DNA from: Acanthosepion pharaonis
Lineage: Eukaryota; Mollusca; Cephalopoda; Sepiida; Sepiidae
Direction: 5' to 3'
DNA length: 64,000 bases
Assembly (NCBI GenBank): GCA_903632075.3
Contig: CAHIKZ030001813.1
Span: forward strand, 6,342,501 to 6,406,500
The translations under genes and the position numbers were made by a program. Below, piece after piece: positions 20,950 to 32,186 of the stretch (its first letter is position 1; each line of letters starts with the position of its first letter). A model generated the notes under the pieces. The model did no database searches, had not been told where the DNA came from, and saw only the letters and a list, made by a program, of their open reading frames with translations.

Positions 20950-21375
20950 AAAAAAAAAAAAGAAATTACTGAACTCTTATGTAATATATGACCTCCATTA
21001 TGGCAGTGAATGCTGGACAATCTCCTCAAAGACGAGGAAGAGCCTTCACAACAGAAATGTGGTTCGACAGAAAGATGCTATGGATACCATGAACCGAGAA
21101 ACAACGAAGTTTTGAAGAGAATGGAATCTAAAAGGAAACTTATACTTAACATCAGGAAGAGGCAGTTGAAATTTCTAGGGCACGTAATGAGGAAAAGAAG
21201 GGCTTTGAAAAATTTGATGCTCACGGACAGAGAGACAGAGGAAAGCAGCGTATAACATTCTTGATGGATGGCAAATGAATGGCGGAACAGGATTTGGGAG
21301 AAATCACAAAAAGACAGGAAGATGTAGAGGCCCATGACCTACGTCCTGAAGGAACACAGCATATAATAAAGAAAA
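20950..21375 (+). pseudogene. LINE family B C-terminus inserted into LINE A
   Basis: Starts with the 'YGSECWTISS' equivalent at about 21001-21030, then 'LILNIRKRQLKFLGHVMRKR' (21140-21199) and 'MAEQDLGEITKRQEDVE' (21279-21329). This is the C-terminal region of RT/endonuclease non-LTR elements that carry ...RKRQLRFLGHIMRK. It is frameshifted at least twice. Family B is also present at 61488-62180. Confidence 0.8.
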
Positions 21376-21382
21376 CTAGATT

Positions 21383-21645
21383 GGCGGTAAAATCTTATAA
21401 TTTTACATTTGAAATATCTAGATGTAACCGTAAGTTCTATCCTAATAGATTCTTCTATCGCAATTCTCACTTGTGGAACGTCCTTCTGGTTTATTGCTTC
21501 CCAGTCAACTCTGATCGTTAATAAATTGAATACAATGTCATTCGTTATATTTTGTTTTTTATTAAATTTCTTCACTCGGAAAGCCCTTGCATCTAATTGG
21601 CTTTATTGTCTTCGGGTAAAATGATTAAAAAACACTCGAAAGTAT
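21383..21645 (+). pseudogene. LINE family A tail, right part
   Basis: 'FEISRCNRKFYPNRFFYRNS' then 'HLWNVLLVYCFPVNSDR', the counterpart of FFpRTa.LWNsLP...FP, followed by the 3' UTR string 'ttattgtcttcgggtaaaat' and 'gattaaaa'. It continues the element interrupted at 20947. Confidence 0.75.
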
Positions 21646-22034
21646 CAAGTATATTCGTATAATTATCGATCTCGTGTTTAAAATAATCACGATTTAAGTT
21701 TTGTACTTTTTGGTCTATTAGACCGTTTCATATGTCAAATTTGCAATCATTGTCGGCGTTTAAACCAAATTAAAAAATGGTGATTTTCAAAACACATATG
21801 AAAATAAGAAAATGAAATATATAAAAGATTGACGGAGTATGATTTCATTTTGTCTTCATTTGTACTATATAAAGTTAATAAAGAAAACTTTAATCCATAT
21901 TACATCTCGTTTGTAAGTCATTTTTTAGAGTAATCGAAAGAATAACAGTAACAATAAATAATATTCTAATAATTATAAAAGAATATATAAAGAAGTAGAC
22001 GCGATATTTATCTTCTCCTATACCAACGTATGGA

Positions 22035-22200
22035 GTCTACGTTCCCATTTTTCAGAGGTGGAGCTCAATCTCCTCGACATCTTACCTGATCTCGTATTCT
22101 TATCTGAAATTTGTGTCGATCTATTTATTCCAGTACAGCAAATTGCAATACTGGGCTATCCGCGCCTAATAATAAAACGTGACCTTCGAAATCACTACAG
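22035..22200 (+). pseudogene. Non-LTR element endonuclease N-terminal fragment
   Basis: The frame from 22058 reads 'ELNLLDILPDLVFLSEICVD', which resembles the 'l...kPDvlfLsET' segment (with the Glu of the active site) of apurinic-type endonuclease domains at the start of many LINEs. The following 'QQIAILGYPRLIIKRD' fits '..i.GY.l.r.Dr'. It is short and isolated, so confidence is moderate. Confidence 0.5.
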
Positions 22201-22259
22201 CCAATCAATTCTTTTGACAATTCTACTAAGGATTATTTCCTCTCTAATATAAACTTAAA

Positions 22260-23400
22260 TTTGGTGAAACAGAATTAAACGGAAAAGGTTTACTGTCCTT
22301 TATATCACTTTACATAAAAGCCTCCGAGAATGTTTTAGGAAGTTGTATCATTATCTGCTATAGAGGTGTTTATAAAATAATAAAAAATGTTTTTAGCAAA
22401 ATGTTATAGAACGAAAGCAAGTACATATTCACTTGGAATATTATGAAATATTATTTCCATGAAATAAAATAAAAATGATAAAAGTTTGAATGTTAAAATG
22501 GTATACCGTTCGTTAACACAAGAATTCGAGTACAAATATCTACATATTTTAACGAAGAAAGGTCCTAATTACACACCAGCTGGGAAAAAAGTACTTACTT
22601 GATAGGGCCTGTAATTCAATTCAGACGAACGTGATATATGAACCTATTAGATATTTATTTCAGGGCCTTTATATAACTGCTAGGAAGTGTAATTTTATTG
22701 AATTTTACAAGTATGGTTGTTATTATATCCTAGATGTAACATTTACTGAAATCTGAAGCATTACGTTGGAAATCTTTTTATAAAATCAGTAATGTCATTT
22801 TTGACAATCCAGTGGGAAATTTTAGTCCGAAGCTAAGATATTCCAGTTGTGCATTCGATGGTTTGAAATTGGATACATTTGTAATTATGTCTTTTCTGCT
22901 GACTTCATTGTCGTTTAGAAACTAATGCATTTAGTTTATTTTGTAAATTGTGGATTTGTTTATTGTTTATATAATTGGTTGATTTTTTGGTTTTCTCCAT
23001 TCGTATTTAATTAAGATATAGTGATGAAGATCATTTGCAATTTTGTTAGCTTTATCAAAAATATTAATCCTTATTTTTCCAATTCATACGCAAATGGTTT
23101 CAGGACTTTGTACACATCAAGAGGAAATATATGATGTGAAGTTTTGAGGAACCTATATGAACTTTGAGGAATAACATTTTCTTCAATGCAATTTCTAAGT
23201 AAGTTTTTTTTTTTACAGAAATGTGCGGATATCATCAGTTGTTTGTACATTCTAATTATGTGCATGTATATGTTTTTGTTTCCATGTAGACAATGTACAA
23301 TCATTGCGATATAAATAAAATACATCTGTAAAAGAACAAAGGCGAAAGGAAAAAAATAAGTTGCCTTTCGTAACAGATTTTAAATGTAGACATTCATCTC
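22260..23400. other. Unassigned AT-rich DNA
   Basis: No gene, SINE head or tandem array seen. Confidence 0.3.
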
Positions 23401-23444
23401 CTATTATGTATATCCACTACCTCAAATCGTTTGTGTGATATCAT

Positions 23445-23474
23445 ATGCAAATGAGGAGGACGACATAAATAGAG
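23445..23474 (+). promoter_or_regulatory. Octamer plus TATA-like pair
   Basis: ATGCAAAT (23445-23452, the POU/octamer motif) lies 12 bp upstream of ATAAATAG (23465-23472). A purine-rich stretch and 'gtcagctaatccg' follow where a start site could lie. There is no recognisable gene downstream, so a retroelement promoter or chance match is possible. Confidence 0.3.
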
Positions 23475-24239
23475 AGCGGAGAGTGAACAAGGCAGCATTA
23501 GTCAGCTAATCCGTTTGCTAAACTTAACGAGGAGAAATGTGCTACTATTGTTACTAACCAGAGAGAAATATGCATCACAACAGTTTCTATCTCCAGATAC
23601 TATTCTAGCAGAAACTCATTAGAAGAAGATTCAAGATTTTATTAATGACATTTCGTGAAGATTATTATTGAAATGCAAGAATTATTTGAAAGTTAAGCTT
23701 TGCTCCAAGACTTTCCTGTCGCACGCTTAATTCAACATAATTACATTTGTACCATTCGATACTTACATAACTGCATGAAGACTGTGAATCATTGACATCA
23801 AACAATTGAATTCTTCATTTGTGATGCATTTCCAGAGTTTTAAAGCACTTTTATACAGTTCTTGTTTGTTTCGGTGTTTGTTTCAGGAGATGAAATGCAT
23901 GCATAAAAGCAAATACCAGGAAATAAAAGCTGAAATTTTGTACAGTTACATCTAGGAATTTCAACAGTGAAATTATCAGTTACACACCTGGAGTATAACA
24001 TCAGCCATGCCGATGGAAGATAAAAAAAAAAAAAAAACCCCTTTTTGGAGGCGTTAGAAGCAAATAAACATTGAAGACTGACCGACTGTATTTCTGGAGA
24101 ACAGGTTTTTCCATTGTTATTTTAATTGGTATTTTCTCAGTTACAAAATTATTATTTATTAGCTTTTTTTATTTCTCATCTTTTGATCGTGATGTTCTAT
24201 TCTTAATTTACCATAGAATCTTATTATAATTCTGCTCGT

Positions 24240-24680
24240 CCCTCCTTCAGTTAGCATGACCCTTTCGCTCTGCCAATACCTCATAATGTACTATTACGTT
24301 TTGATCACCTGGAAAAACTGAAGAGATATTTCAGAGACGCTACTTGGTTTCAGTGAAAAAATGAAAGAAAGAAATAAGGGGAGATTGACGTGGAACATTT
24401 TTCAATTTCAAATTTTTCATTTGTCACCTCTTACTACTTCAAATAACGATCAGCATTCATATTCATGACTGTTATTGCAATATTCTGTTAAAGATGTTAA
24501 GCTCAGATACTCAACGATACCAGAAGGGATGTCTCCAGATATTTTATTGTCGTAGAACTCATCATGAGCTTATTCAATCACTAAAATAAGAATTAAGAGC
24601 CATCAGAAGATTAAAATACTATAGTTGTGAAATTTCATGGGTATTTCTATTGAAAATTATATTTCGAACATAGATGCGTA
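24240..24680 (+). repeat. Unclassified repeat with RDATW motif, copy 1
   Basis: Shares 'gccaatacctcata', 'agagacgctacttgg' and then, over ~250 bp, 'cagcattcatattc..', 'ttattgcaatatt', 'gtcgtagaactcat..gagcttattca' with 49790-50220. The 'FRDATW' coding-like segment is in a degraded frame. Confidence 0.65.
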
Positions 24681-25267
24681 AGATTATATTTTCACAACCA
24701 GATATCCAGATGGCTTTATTCTACCGCGTGGGTCACCTCCAAATTTCGAATCAGATTTTCATGTTGGGGGTCTTCCAGGAATTCATCGCTGTGGAAATCA
24801 CCAGAACGATATTTCCACCATTAATATCAAAGTGAAACGAACTCTAATGACCGATTTTACTATAAAGCATGATTAAAACATTTGCTTACTCAAGGAATTT
24901 AAAATCGGGTAATTTGCTGCAACTCATTGAACAAAATAAAAAAAATGAGTTGAAAGTTCTGTCTAATAGAAGAGGTAGTTATTGCTTTCATGCTGTTGCT
25001 TATCTCTGCATAATGTTGTTTTCGCTCTGAGGCAACTCGCTGCAGTTAAAAGGGAGCTATTGACGTTCTCTCTAAAATCAAGTTAGGTACTGCCACGGTA
25101 CACAGTAATGTGTCTATCGATGTCTGGTGGTTACAAATGTTGATTGAAGCCTGAAGCAACATTTTTCTTTAAATCATTCCAGGATGTAGGTGAGAAGGAC
25201 TCTCCACGACTTTCTTTTTTTCACTGAGTATTTGTTTTCCCTTTTTTTTTTTGCTATTTATTAGCGC

Positions 25268-25520
25268 CCGGCGATATCACGATGAAACACCGATTTCCGT
25301 AAATCACCGAAGTTAAAGAAATGTTGAACTTGTCCGAACCTAGATGTGTGACCGCTTGGAAATACCAGATACTGTAAGCATCGATGTGCGAGTTGGTGCA
25401 ATGAATAATAGGTCGGAATTGTTAATCAGAGAGCCGAGTTCCAATTTCTGTTGGGTCCATTATATTCACTTACCCGCAAATACCATTAGGAAAAGTCTAA
25501 ATGTTCGCACTGCCATTGAA
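25268..25520 (+). repeat. 5S rRNA-derived composite SINE
   Basis: 5S-like blocks 'atcaccgaagttaaagaaat', 'tgtgaccgcttggaaatacc' and 'agatactgtaag' are followed by the shared body 'ggtcggaattgttaatcaga', 'gccgagttccaatttctg' and 'ccattatattcacttacccg'. The head starts with a decayed first ~10 nt. Confidence 0.85.
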
Positions 25521-26111
25521 GTGCAAAATAAAACTACCTTTAAAGAGTACTTGAAAAAAATAGCATAAGCTACAACGCGGATATGAACAAAATAAAATCA
25601 ATAACTGATTCTGTTATAACGAGGTGTACCCGAAAAAATAATTGATGAAAAAGCTGTGAAAGATATAATTCGCTGGTATATATCACTGACGATTGTAATA
25701 AACACTCAAGGTTTATGATTTTCTACAAAATTTTTTAACCAATTACCAAATCACCCTTACGTAAAAACCATGTCCTTTCGTAAATTGTATCCACAACATG
25801 AACAGACAACATAATTCTGAAGATAAAAACAACATAGAAATCCTCGAAAGTGTTTTGCGTTCACTTTCACACTTGAGATATACCTGGTTTGTTTTCCAGG
25901 CGTACGGTTAGCCCATTAATTGTGATAAGCCTTAAATCTTTGATAAAAGAAATACCCAAAAGTAACACCTGCCTGTCTGCTAATCCCGATAACTCACATC
26001 AGTCTTTGAGGTTTTGGGCGTTGCTTGTGTAAATCGTTGCGGTGTTGAGCAACACGTACGCGATTATGCTATTAGCACGGGAATTATTCTCATTTATTTG
26101 AATAACTACTG

Positions 26112-26250
26112 TAATGGATGTGCGGCTGGTGTAAGGATTCGTGGCCCAGAACAAGAAATCGTTGAACCGAGGTCGAATTCCAATCATTCCTAATATTCAC
26201 TTTCGCGTAAATACACTTGCGGAAGGAGATCATACATCTCTTCGGAGAGG
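26112..26250 (+). repeat. SINE body fragment (family 1-like)
   Basis: 'gtaatggatgtgcggctg', 'accgaggtcgaattccaa' and 'atattcactttcgcgtaaat' follow the same order as the body of the copy at 3366. The tail is diverged. Confidence 0.5.
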
Positions 26251-26370
26251 CAGATTAGGTTCTTCAGCCTTGGTTGTCAGCCGGTCTAATAGCAGGAAAA
26301 CTAAATTCCCGGACGCAGACAAATGGAAAACTAGTCTGCGATTGTCATAATCAGCTCACGAGTAGAGTCA

Positions 26371-26371
<1 letters not shown>

Positions 26372-26427
<56 letters not shown>
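26372..26427. repeat. (TA)n microsatellite
   Basis: Uninterrupted TA run. Confidence 0.95.
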
Positions 26428-26429
<2 letters not shown>

Positions 26430-27036
26430 CATATTGGATTGTTCATATCTATGTTTATCATTCACACGGCACGCACACACACAATATATATTTATTTACT
26501 TATATATACTGATGAGTGTGTATAAATACAAATTTACAGGTATTTGTGTTTTAATTTGTGAGTGTATTGTGCATAAGTAGAAATATCTGCGTGAACATAA
26601 GTGACTAAGCGTGTGCATTTGAATGTGTCTATTAGCGTTTGTTCGTGTATCAGTGAAATGCGCACAGGTTAATTTCGTATGCATCAGTGTGCAATGTGTG
26701 CGCATGCGTACAAGCAGGCGTGACAATTTGAAGTGGCTAAGAAAGAAAGGAGCAATTTTGTAAAGATCGTCTGTCATGGATTGATTTGCCGAGTGGGATT
26801 CACTTCAATTTCCTCGCCATTGTGACCGGGCTGAGGGTTGAGGACTCGATTTAATTATGTGGGCAGATGTCTCAGTCATTTGGTGATTTCAGCCTCAATA
26901 CATCGCTTCCCTCGTGGCAATTCATCCTCCGCTTTCTGTTATCAAACATAATCAAGGTTTGGCTGGATGCGGGATGCCATAAGATGGAAAATGATCGAGG
27001 TGTTGTTGACACATATTGACGCATAAATGCCTTTCT

Positions 27037-27040
<4 letters not shown>

Positions 27041-27094
<54 letters not shown>

Positions 27095-27108
27095 ATGTGT
27101 GTGTGTGT
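27041..27108. repeat. (TA)n(GT)n compound microsatellite
   Basis: TA run to about 27079, then GT repeats. Confidence 0.95.
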
Positions 27109-27209
27109 AAATGTATAAGAATCGTTAGGTTAATAATCCAAATTTCTTTAGTATTTTTGTTTTATTTTAAAAAAAAACAGTGCTCGATACACAAGTCGAG
27201 CCTATATTA

Positions 27210-27495
27210 TAATTATTAAAAAAATATGATTCCATCGCTATATAAGAGTCCTCATGTTTCAAAAACAGAATCTAAAAACTTCAATTCAATGATAGAAATT
27301 AAATTAAATTAAAGTACGTAGTTCTGTTTCATTCTCAAGCGAATTTTGGAATCCAAAATACGATTGAGGATAAAGCAGAACTACATACTTTAATCTAATT
27401 TAATTTAATTTTCTATCATTGAATTGAAGTTTTTAGCTTCTGTTTTTGAAACATGAGAACTCTTATGTAGCGATGGAATGATATTTTTAAAAGAA
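27210..27495. repeat. Near-perfect palindrome (~140-bp arms, 3-bp spacer)
   Basis: Arms 27210-27349 and 27353-27495 are reverse complements with few mismatches, meeting at 'ttttgg-aat-ccaaaa'. Each arm corresponds to the 6690-6840 part of the (TA)n-bounded repeat ('catgtttcaaaaacagaa', 'tcaagcgaattttgg'). Confidence 0.9.
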
Positions 27496-27639
27496 TAATT
27501 CTAATTATACACACACATACACACACACATATATATATATATATATTTATCGGCAGAATGTTTAAAGTACATTTTAGGTTCGAGTATAGAAAAATACTTT
27601 TATGACTATTCATAATATCATTGCTATTCACTTTATAAA

Positions 27640-27832
27640 GGTACCTGTGTTTTACAGATAATACAAAAGCATTTAATGAAGTACGCCAGAAAGACCTGTT
27701 GGAACTCTTGGGTAAGCATGAAATATTTGGGAAGGACATTAGAATAATCCAGAACATATAATGGCTGCAAACCGTCTTCATTCGGATAAAAATGAATTCA
27801 GTAAATATACAAAAATAAAAAGGGATGTCAGA
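27640..27832 (+). pseudogene. LINE family B RT, palm A region (left of SINE)
   Basis: Frame reads 'CFTDNTKAFNEVRQKDLLEL' near 27650-27710 and 'FGKDIRIIQNI' near 27725-27760. This is the RT motif A region (normally D(y)sKAFD.V...L). The first catalytic Asp appears as the D of TDN. A stop follows soon after, and a SINE interrupts the frame. Confidence 0.8.
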
Positions 27833-27844
27833 GTAATGCATAGC

Positions 27845-28090
27845 GGTTCGGATTGAGGAATCGGAGAGCCGAGTTCGAATTCCAGTGGAATCCACTACAT
27901 TCACTTATGTGCTAATACTCTTGGGAAAGGTATGAATCCTCTTCGTCCCCCCACCAGCTACAGGTAAATAGCAGGACAGAGCGAGATCTATAGCCTTGGA
28001 TGGCAACCTACCGCGTGAAAAAAATCTGCCTCGTCAGTCATGCATCGAAAGATACATGATCGCCTAAGCGTGTATTACGCATGGCACATA
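27845..28090 (+). repeat. tRNA-derived SINE (family 1) inside LINE RT
   Basis: 'agagccgagttcgaattcca', 'ttcacttatgtgctaatact', 'ccaccagctacaggtaaata' and 'atcgaaagatacatgatcgc' match the copy at 3366-3640. It separates RT motif A from the YADD motif of the same LINE. Confidence 0.85.
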
Positions 28091-28480
28091 ACTGACTGGC
28101 CAGGATTCATTATTGGTGGCCGCATTCTTAACAACTTAAGGTATGCTGATGACACAGCGTTGATAACAGAGACAGAAAGGAAACTACGAAAACTCCTACG
28201 GAAGATAGTAAAGGAGAATGAGATGAAAGGACTAAACATTAATTTCAAGAAGACAGAATGCATGGCTGTTATCAAAAGGAAGGAAGCATAAGGAACAGTC
28301 CAACATGCAAATGACAAATATCTGGGAAGAGTTTTAACAGAGAACGAAAAAGTACGACACTGAAATTTGAATGCGTATTGGAACAGCAAAATATGTCTTC
28401 CAAAGATACAAAAAAAATATCCTTAGAAACAAATAAAAGAGCACAGAGAAGAAAGATTATGGCATTCGACAAAGACATAA
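28091..28480 (+). pseudogene. LINE family B RT, YADD to C-terminal part
   Basis: 'GRILNNLRYADDTALITETE' (about 28120-28180) is RT motif C with both Asp residues intact, followed by 'MKGLNINFKKTECMAV' and, after a frameshift near 28290, 'DKYLGRVLTENEKV' near 28314-28356. The KYLGsvLt block is shared with the copy at 61560. It joins with 27640-27832 as one SINE-interrupted element. Confidence 0.85.
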
Positions 28481-28494
28481 AATACAAATCTAAA

Positions 28495-29400
28495 AGAAAC
28501 AGATTACCTTGACGTCACACTCAACCTAAGCAAAGGTAAATATCAACCATATAGAAAACCCAACGACAAACTAATTTACATACACACACCTTCCAACCAC
28601 CCGTTAAAAATAATCAAACTGATGCTACAATAAATTAACCGAGGATTAACTAACAATTGTTCCAATGAAACCATCTTTAACGAAGACAAAAATAATTATA
28701 AAACAGTCCTACAACATGGTGGATATTCGGTAACCCTCACATACATTCCACAAAGTACTAGAAAGCCAACAGGAACAGAAAAATCATATAGTTCAAACTA
28801 TCGTACAACGAAAGGGCAAAAGAATATATATATATATTCATTAAACTCATACATAAACATTCAACAGAAATGCAGCCGATACAAATAATAAAAGAGCAAA
28901 AAAAAAATAACTCGCAAACCACTCTCCCGAATCAAACATACCTGGAACTGAAGGACAAAGAGCGAATGGCAATTAAATGGCAATTGCATGCAAAACGATA
29001 TAATATACCAGGCCAATGGATAAAGTCAGTAGATAAATAAGAAAATATGTAGATAAGAATAACTGAACTACCCTGAAAACAAATAAATTACGCACACAAA
29101 CCATCCTTTGTAAATACGAAATATGTGACCACCACAACGCTTTCTAATGATATCTGGGAAATTAAAAAAAATAATAATTTACACCAAAAATATCATGGAA
29201 AATAAGGAAAGCAGAATCAGTCTATAACAATAAAAAACCTGTAAACTTTGTCTCGTGACACAATAACTATAATCCCCATCCCGATTCACAATTTACTAAA
29301 TAAAAAAAATCAGAACTTATCTCAAAATACAGATATCAAACTACGTTATTTAAAAATCGGATACTATGTAAACGACCAACATGAATAATAGACATATAGA
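28495..29400 (+). pseudogene. Penelope-like element, RT end to C-terminus
   Basis: 'YLDVTLNLSKGKYQPYRKPN' (28504-28563) and 'IYIHTPSNHPLKIIKLML' (28573-28626) are the highly characteristic RT 3' region of PLEs ('fLDvt.nL.tg.y.pyrKPn....Yi...SNHP..iik'). Further on 'YNEDKNNYKTVLQHGGY'-like residues follow. From about 29140 there is a decayed GIY-YIG part ('LSN.IWEIKKNNN') and 'LISKYRYQTTLFK' near 29315. Multiple stops and frameshifts make it inactive. The plus orientation is shared with the PLE pieces at 0.9 and 44.4 kb. Confidence 0.8.
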
Positions 29401-29745
29401 CACTATATACTACACAGATAATGTAATATACTTTAAACAAAGCTAATACATTAAACTGGACAATTAAGATAAAAACCTCCGAAAGAAAACTAAATAATAA
29501 ACAAATTAACAAAATATGCATGAACAGATGAACACAAGTAAATGTCATAATAATAATTATAATTAATAACAAATAATTCAGAAATCAATACTAAATAACG
29601 AGTAAAACGTTAAGAGATAAGGGAGTCCAGATCCATAATTATTTCTAGTCAATAGACTCTAGGATCAATCGGTACCACCCACAAAATAAACATTACAGTT
29701 TATCTTACTACCAATATTGCACTATTGGCCTGCATACATATACAG
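29400..29745 (+). repeat. PLE 3' non-coding region
   Basis: Follows the PLE C-terminus and is repeated at 13430-13800 without coding sequence. Confidence 0.5.
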
Positions 29746-29837
29746 TCGAGACAAGATACAACACACCTCAGGGAACACAAACAAACACATATAAATATAT
29801 TATCAAATAAATATGTGTACAAATGTTCACACACACA

Positions 29838-29840
<3 letters not shown>

Positions 29841-29905
<65 letters not shown>

Positions 29906-29940
29906 GTATTTATATATGTATTTATACACACATATATATA

Positions 29941-29995
<55 letters not shown>
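29841..29995. repeat. Pair of (TA)n tracts
   Basis: TA runs at about 29841-29901 and 29947-29992 with an imperfect TATTTATA/TATATG linker. Confidence 0.95.
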
Positions 29996-29996
<1 letters not shown>

Positions 29997-30166
29997 TATA
30001 TTATATATACGCAGTACTTATTGGAAAAGCGCTCAATATCGGTGATAGAGCTAACATAATTAGTTGCATTGATGAGAGTTTGTGACACTTGGTTTTACGC
30101 CTTTGCATTTTGTCTGACGATCGTAAGGGCGTGAAATCAAGCTCACAAGCTCACATCAATACAACT

Positions 30167-30170
<4 letters not shown>

Positions 30171-30224
<54 letters not shown>

Positions 30225-30238
30225 TAGATAGATAGATA
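30171..30238. repeat. (TA)n(GATA)n microsatellite
   Basis: TA run to ~30222 followed by four GATA units. Confidence 0.95.
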
Positions 30239-30599
30239 TAACGTAGGTATTAAAATTCTCAATATGTCAAAGAAATAATTTCTCCCTAAAACAAACTCCG
30301 TTGTTTGTCATTTTGTGAAGTTCAGAACTTTTCTTTGCGTCTTTCGGAAACCCATCTGTGGTTTAAATTGCAACTATGCTGATTGAACCAGAATTACAGT
30401 GATCAACAGTTGAACAAAGCCGGTACGCTCAAACTCTCCGTCACGATGACTTATGGTTTGCTGCAAACACAGCCCTCGACGGTTTTGTAAGAGTTTTCTC
30501 TCATGAATCATGGTTCAACTCGCGGTTGGTTTTCTAATAACCTTCCAACGGTGCCAAATGATATAAAAAAACTACGGATATTTTAATCACAACTGCTCT

Positions 30600-30955
30600 G
30601 GCGTGCTTTTTACACCTTGTGCTTCGACTACATGAATTTAAGCGTGCTACTAGATTGGCAGCTAGGTCTCAGCCATTTACTATTGAAATACATAAATGCA
30701 ACCGCCACTTTTAGTCGAATATTTCTTTCCTCCTACTCCCCACCCGCAGAACTCCTTCCGTTTACTTGCTTCCCTGATAACTACAATCTTCAAAAATTTA
30801 AATGCAACATCAATATCCATCGTCTGTCTAGTTGAATCCGCTTAATCCCATTCCTGAATCTTCCTTATATTTAATCTTCTCTTTTATTTCCATTCCCTGT
30901 ATGTTCTGCGTAATAGTGGCATTCTCGCCTTCCTTGGGGTGAAGATTAAAAAAAA
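30600..30955 (+). pseudogene. LINE family A C-terminus and 3' UTR
   Basis: 'YINATATFSRIFLSSYSPPA' then 'ELLPFTCFPDNYNLQKFKCN' and 'INIHRLSS' ending at the stop near 30835. The 3' UTR runs to 'ccttccttggggtgaagatt' and an A-run at 30948. The LWNSLP core is altered to 'AELLPF'. Confidence 0.75.
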
Positions 30956-30974
30956 AACAAAGAAAGAAAGAAGT

Positions 30975-31090
30975 GGCCTTCTTGAAAAATCGAATAGTCT
31001 GAGATTCGAACCCGGACGCAATGGCCGTAATGCTAACGTTCTGATCACTCACGATAAGGATCACGATCACGAGTCTCGTAACCGGTAGTG
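30975..31090 (-). repeat. Possible tRNA-like SINE head, minus
   Basis: The reverse complement contains 'gtccgggttcgaatctcaga' (perfect B box) about 40 nt after 'gatcagaacgttagcattac'. It abuts the LINE 3' end. There is only one copy in the window, so family status is uncertain. Confidence 0.45.
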
Positions 31091-31329
31091 ACGTAGCGTA
31101 TTGCATCAGCATCAGTAGTGGCTTGTCTAACGGTAACCAGCTCTCTCCAGGTTGGTTTACATTCATCGTTGTCCTTTTCCTAGATTGTTTCCCAGCTGGT
31201 TGGGGGGTGATGGATTCATACCTTTTTCAAAGGTTTTGCTCGTGAGTGGAATTCGAACTTTCCTTCCAAGACACTATGCACAACACCACCGCACATCCTG
31301 GAGGTTAGCATCAGCCATTCTGATCACTG

Positions 31330-32180
31330 AGGCAGTTATAATAGTTAACTATGGACAATAAAAACTCACTGCAAAGCAAAATAAAAGAAATTAACTGAGT
31401 TTCATACGTGTTTTTATTTCTTCATTGAATAAGAAACGGCTTCTGGCTTTTGTGATTTTGAACTATTATACAGATATAATATTTTTTAAACTATTAAACA
31501 AATATGTATTTTTTTAATTCTTGGCAATAATTTTCCAGTTCATATTGGGAGATTTCATCGTTGTGATTGGTTCGTCTGTAGAGATATGTCGCTATATTGA
31601 TTAAGAACAGTTGATATTGGTGGCATACCAAAAGCCAAACATAAAGGCCTCCTGGCTTTTAATTTAAAATTTTGGTATTACTTTAAATAATATGAAGATA
31701 AAAAAATCTTCGGGGCTGAAGCAAATGTAATGATTTCATTTTATAAATTAAAAAAAACAAACTGTAACAATAACAAGAAGACGAGAACAAGGTGCTGGCT
31801 CTTAGCTTCAGGGTGAGACAAAGATAACCGATTAAGTGTTTACTGACGTAAAACAAATCTTTTTCTTGGCCCATTCCCATGATGCAACATCCTACTGTGT
31901 TTTTGAATCTCCAAACGTAACAAAACTAGCCAACCAGGTAAAAAGTAAAAAAAAAAAAACTAAAAAGAAAAAAAGAACAGCCCGACAAAAATCAGGAAAT
32001 CAGAAAGAGCGAGAGAGGGAGAGAAAAAAAAAACTTGTATTTTGCGTTTCAACCAAAAACCCCACCCCACCCCCAAGGAAAAAATAAGGATAGAAGGAAA
32101 GAGTAAAAAAATAAAATTTAAAAGAAAAGAAGATCAAGATTATTTAATAATGGGTTTAGAAAATTAGTCTTGTCTGTTTC
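31330..32180. other. Unassigned AT-rich DNA with A-rich patch
   Basis: No gene recognised. 31940-32130 is A/AG-rich low complexity just upstream of the satellite array. Confidence 0.4.
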
Positions 32181-32186
32181 ACAAGA

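Noticed and set aside
29823..30045. Open frames rich in IYIYIY over TA tracts
   Set aside because: They are direct translations of dinucleotide repeats.
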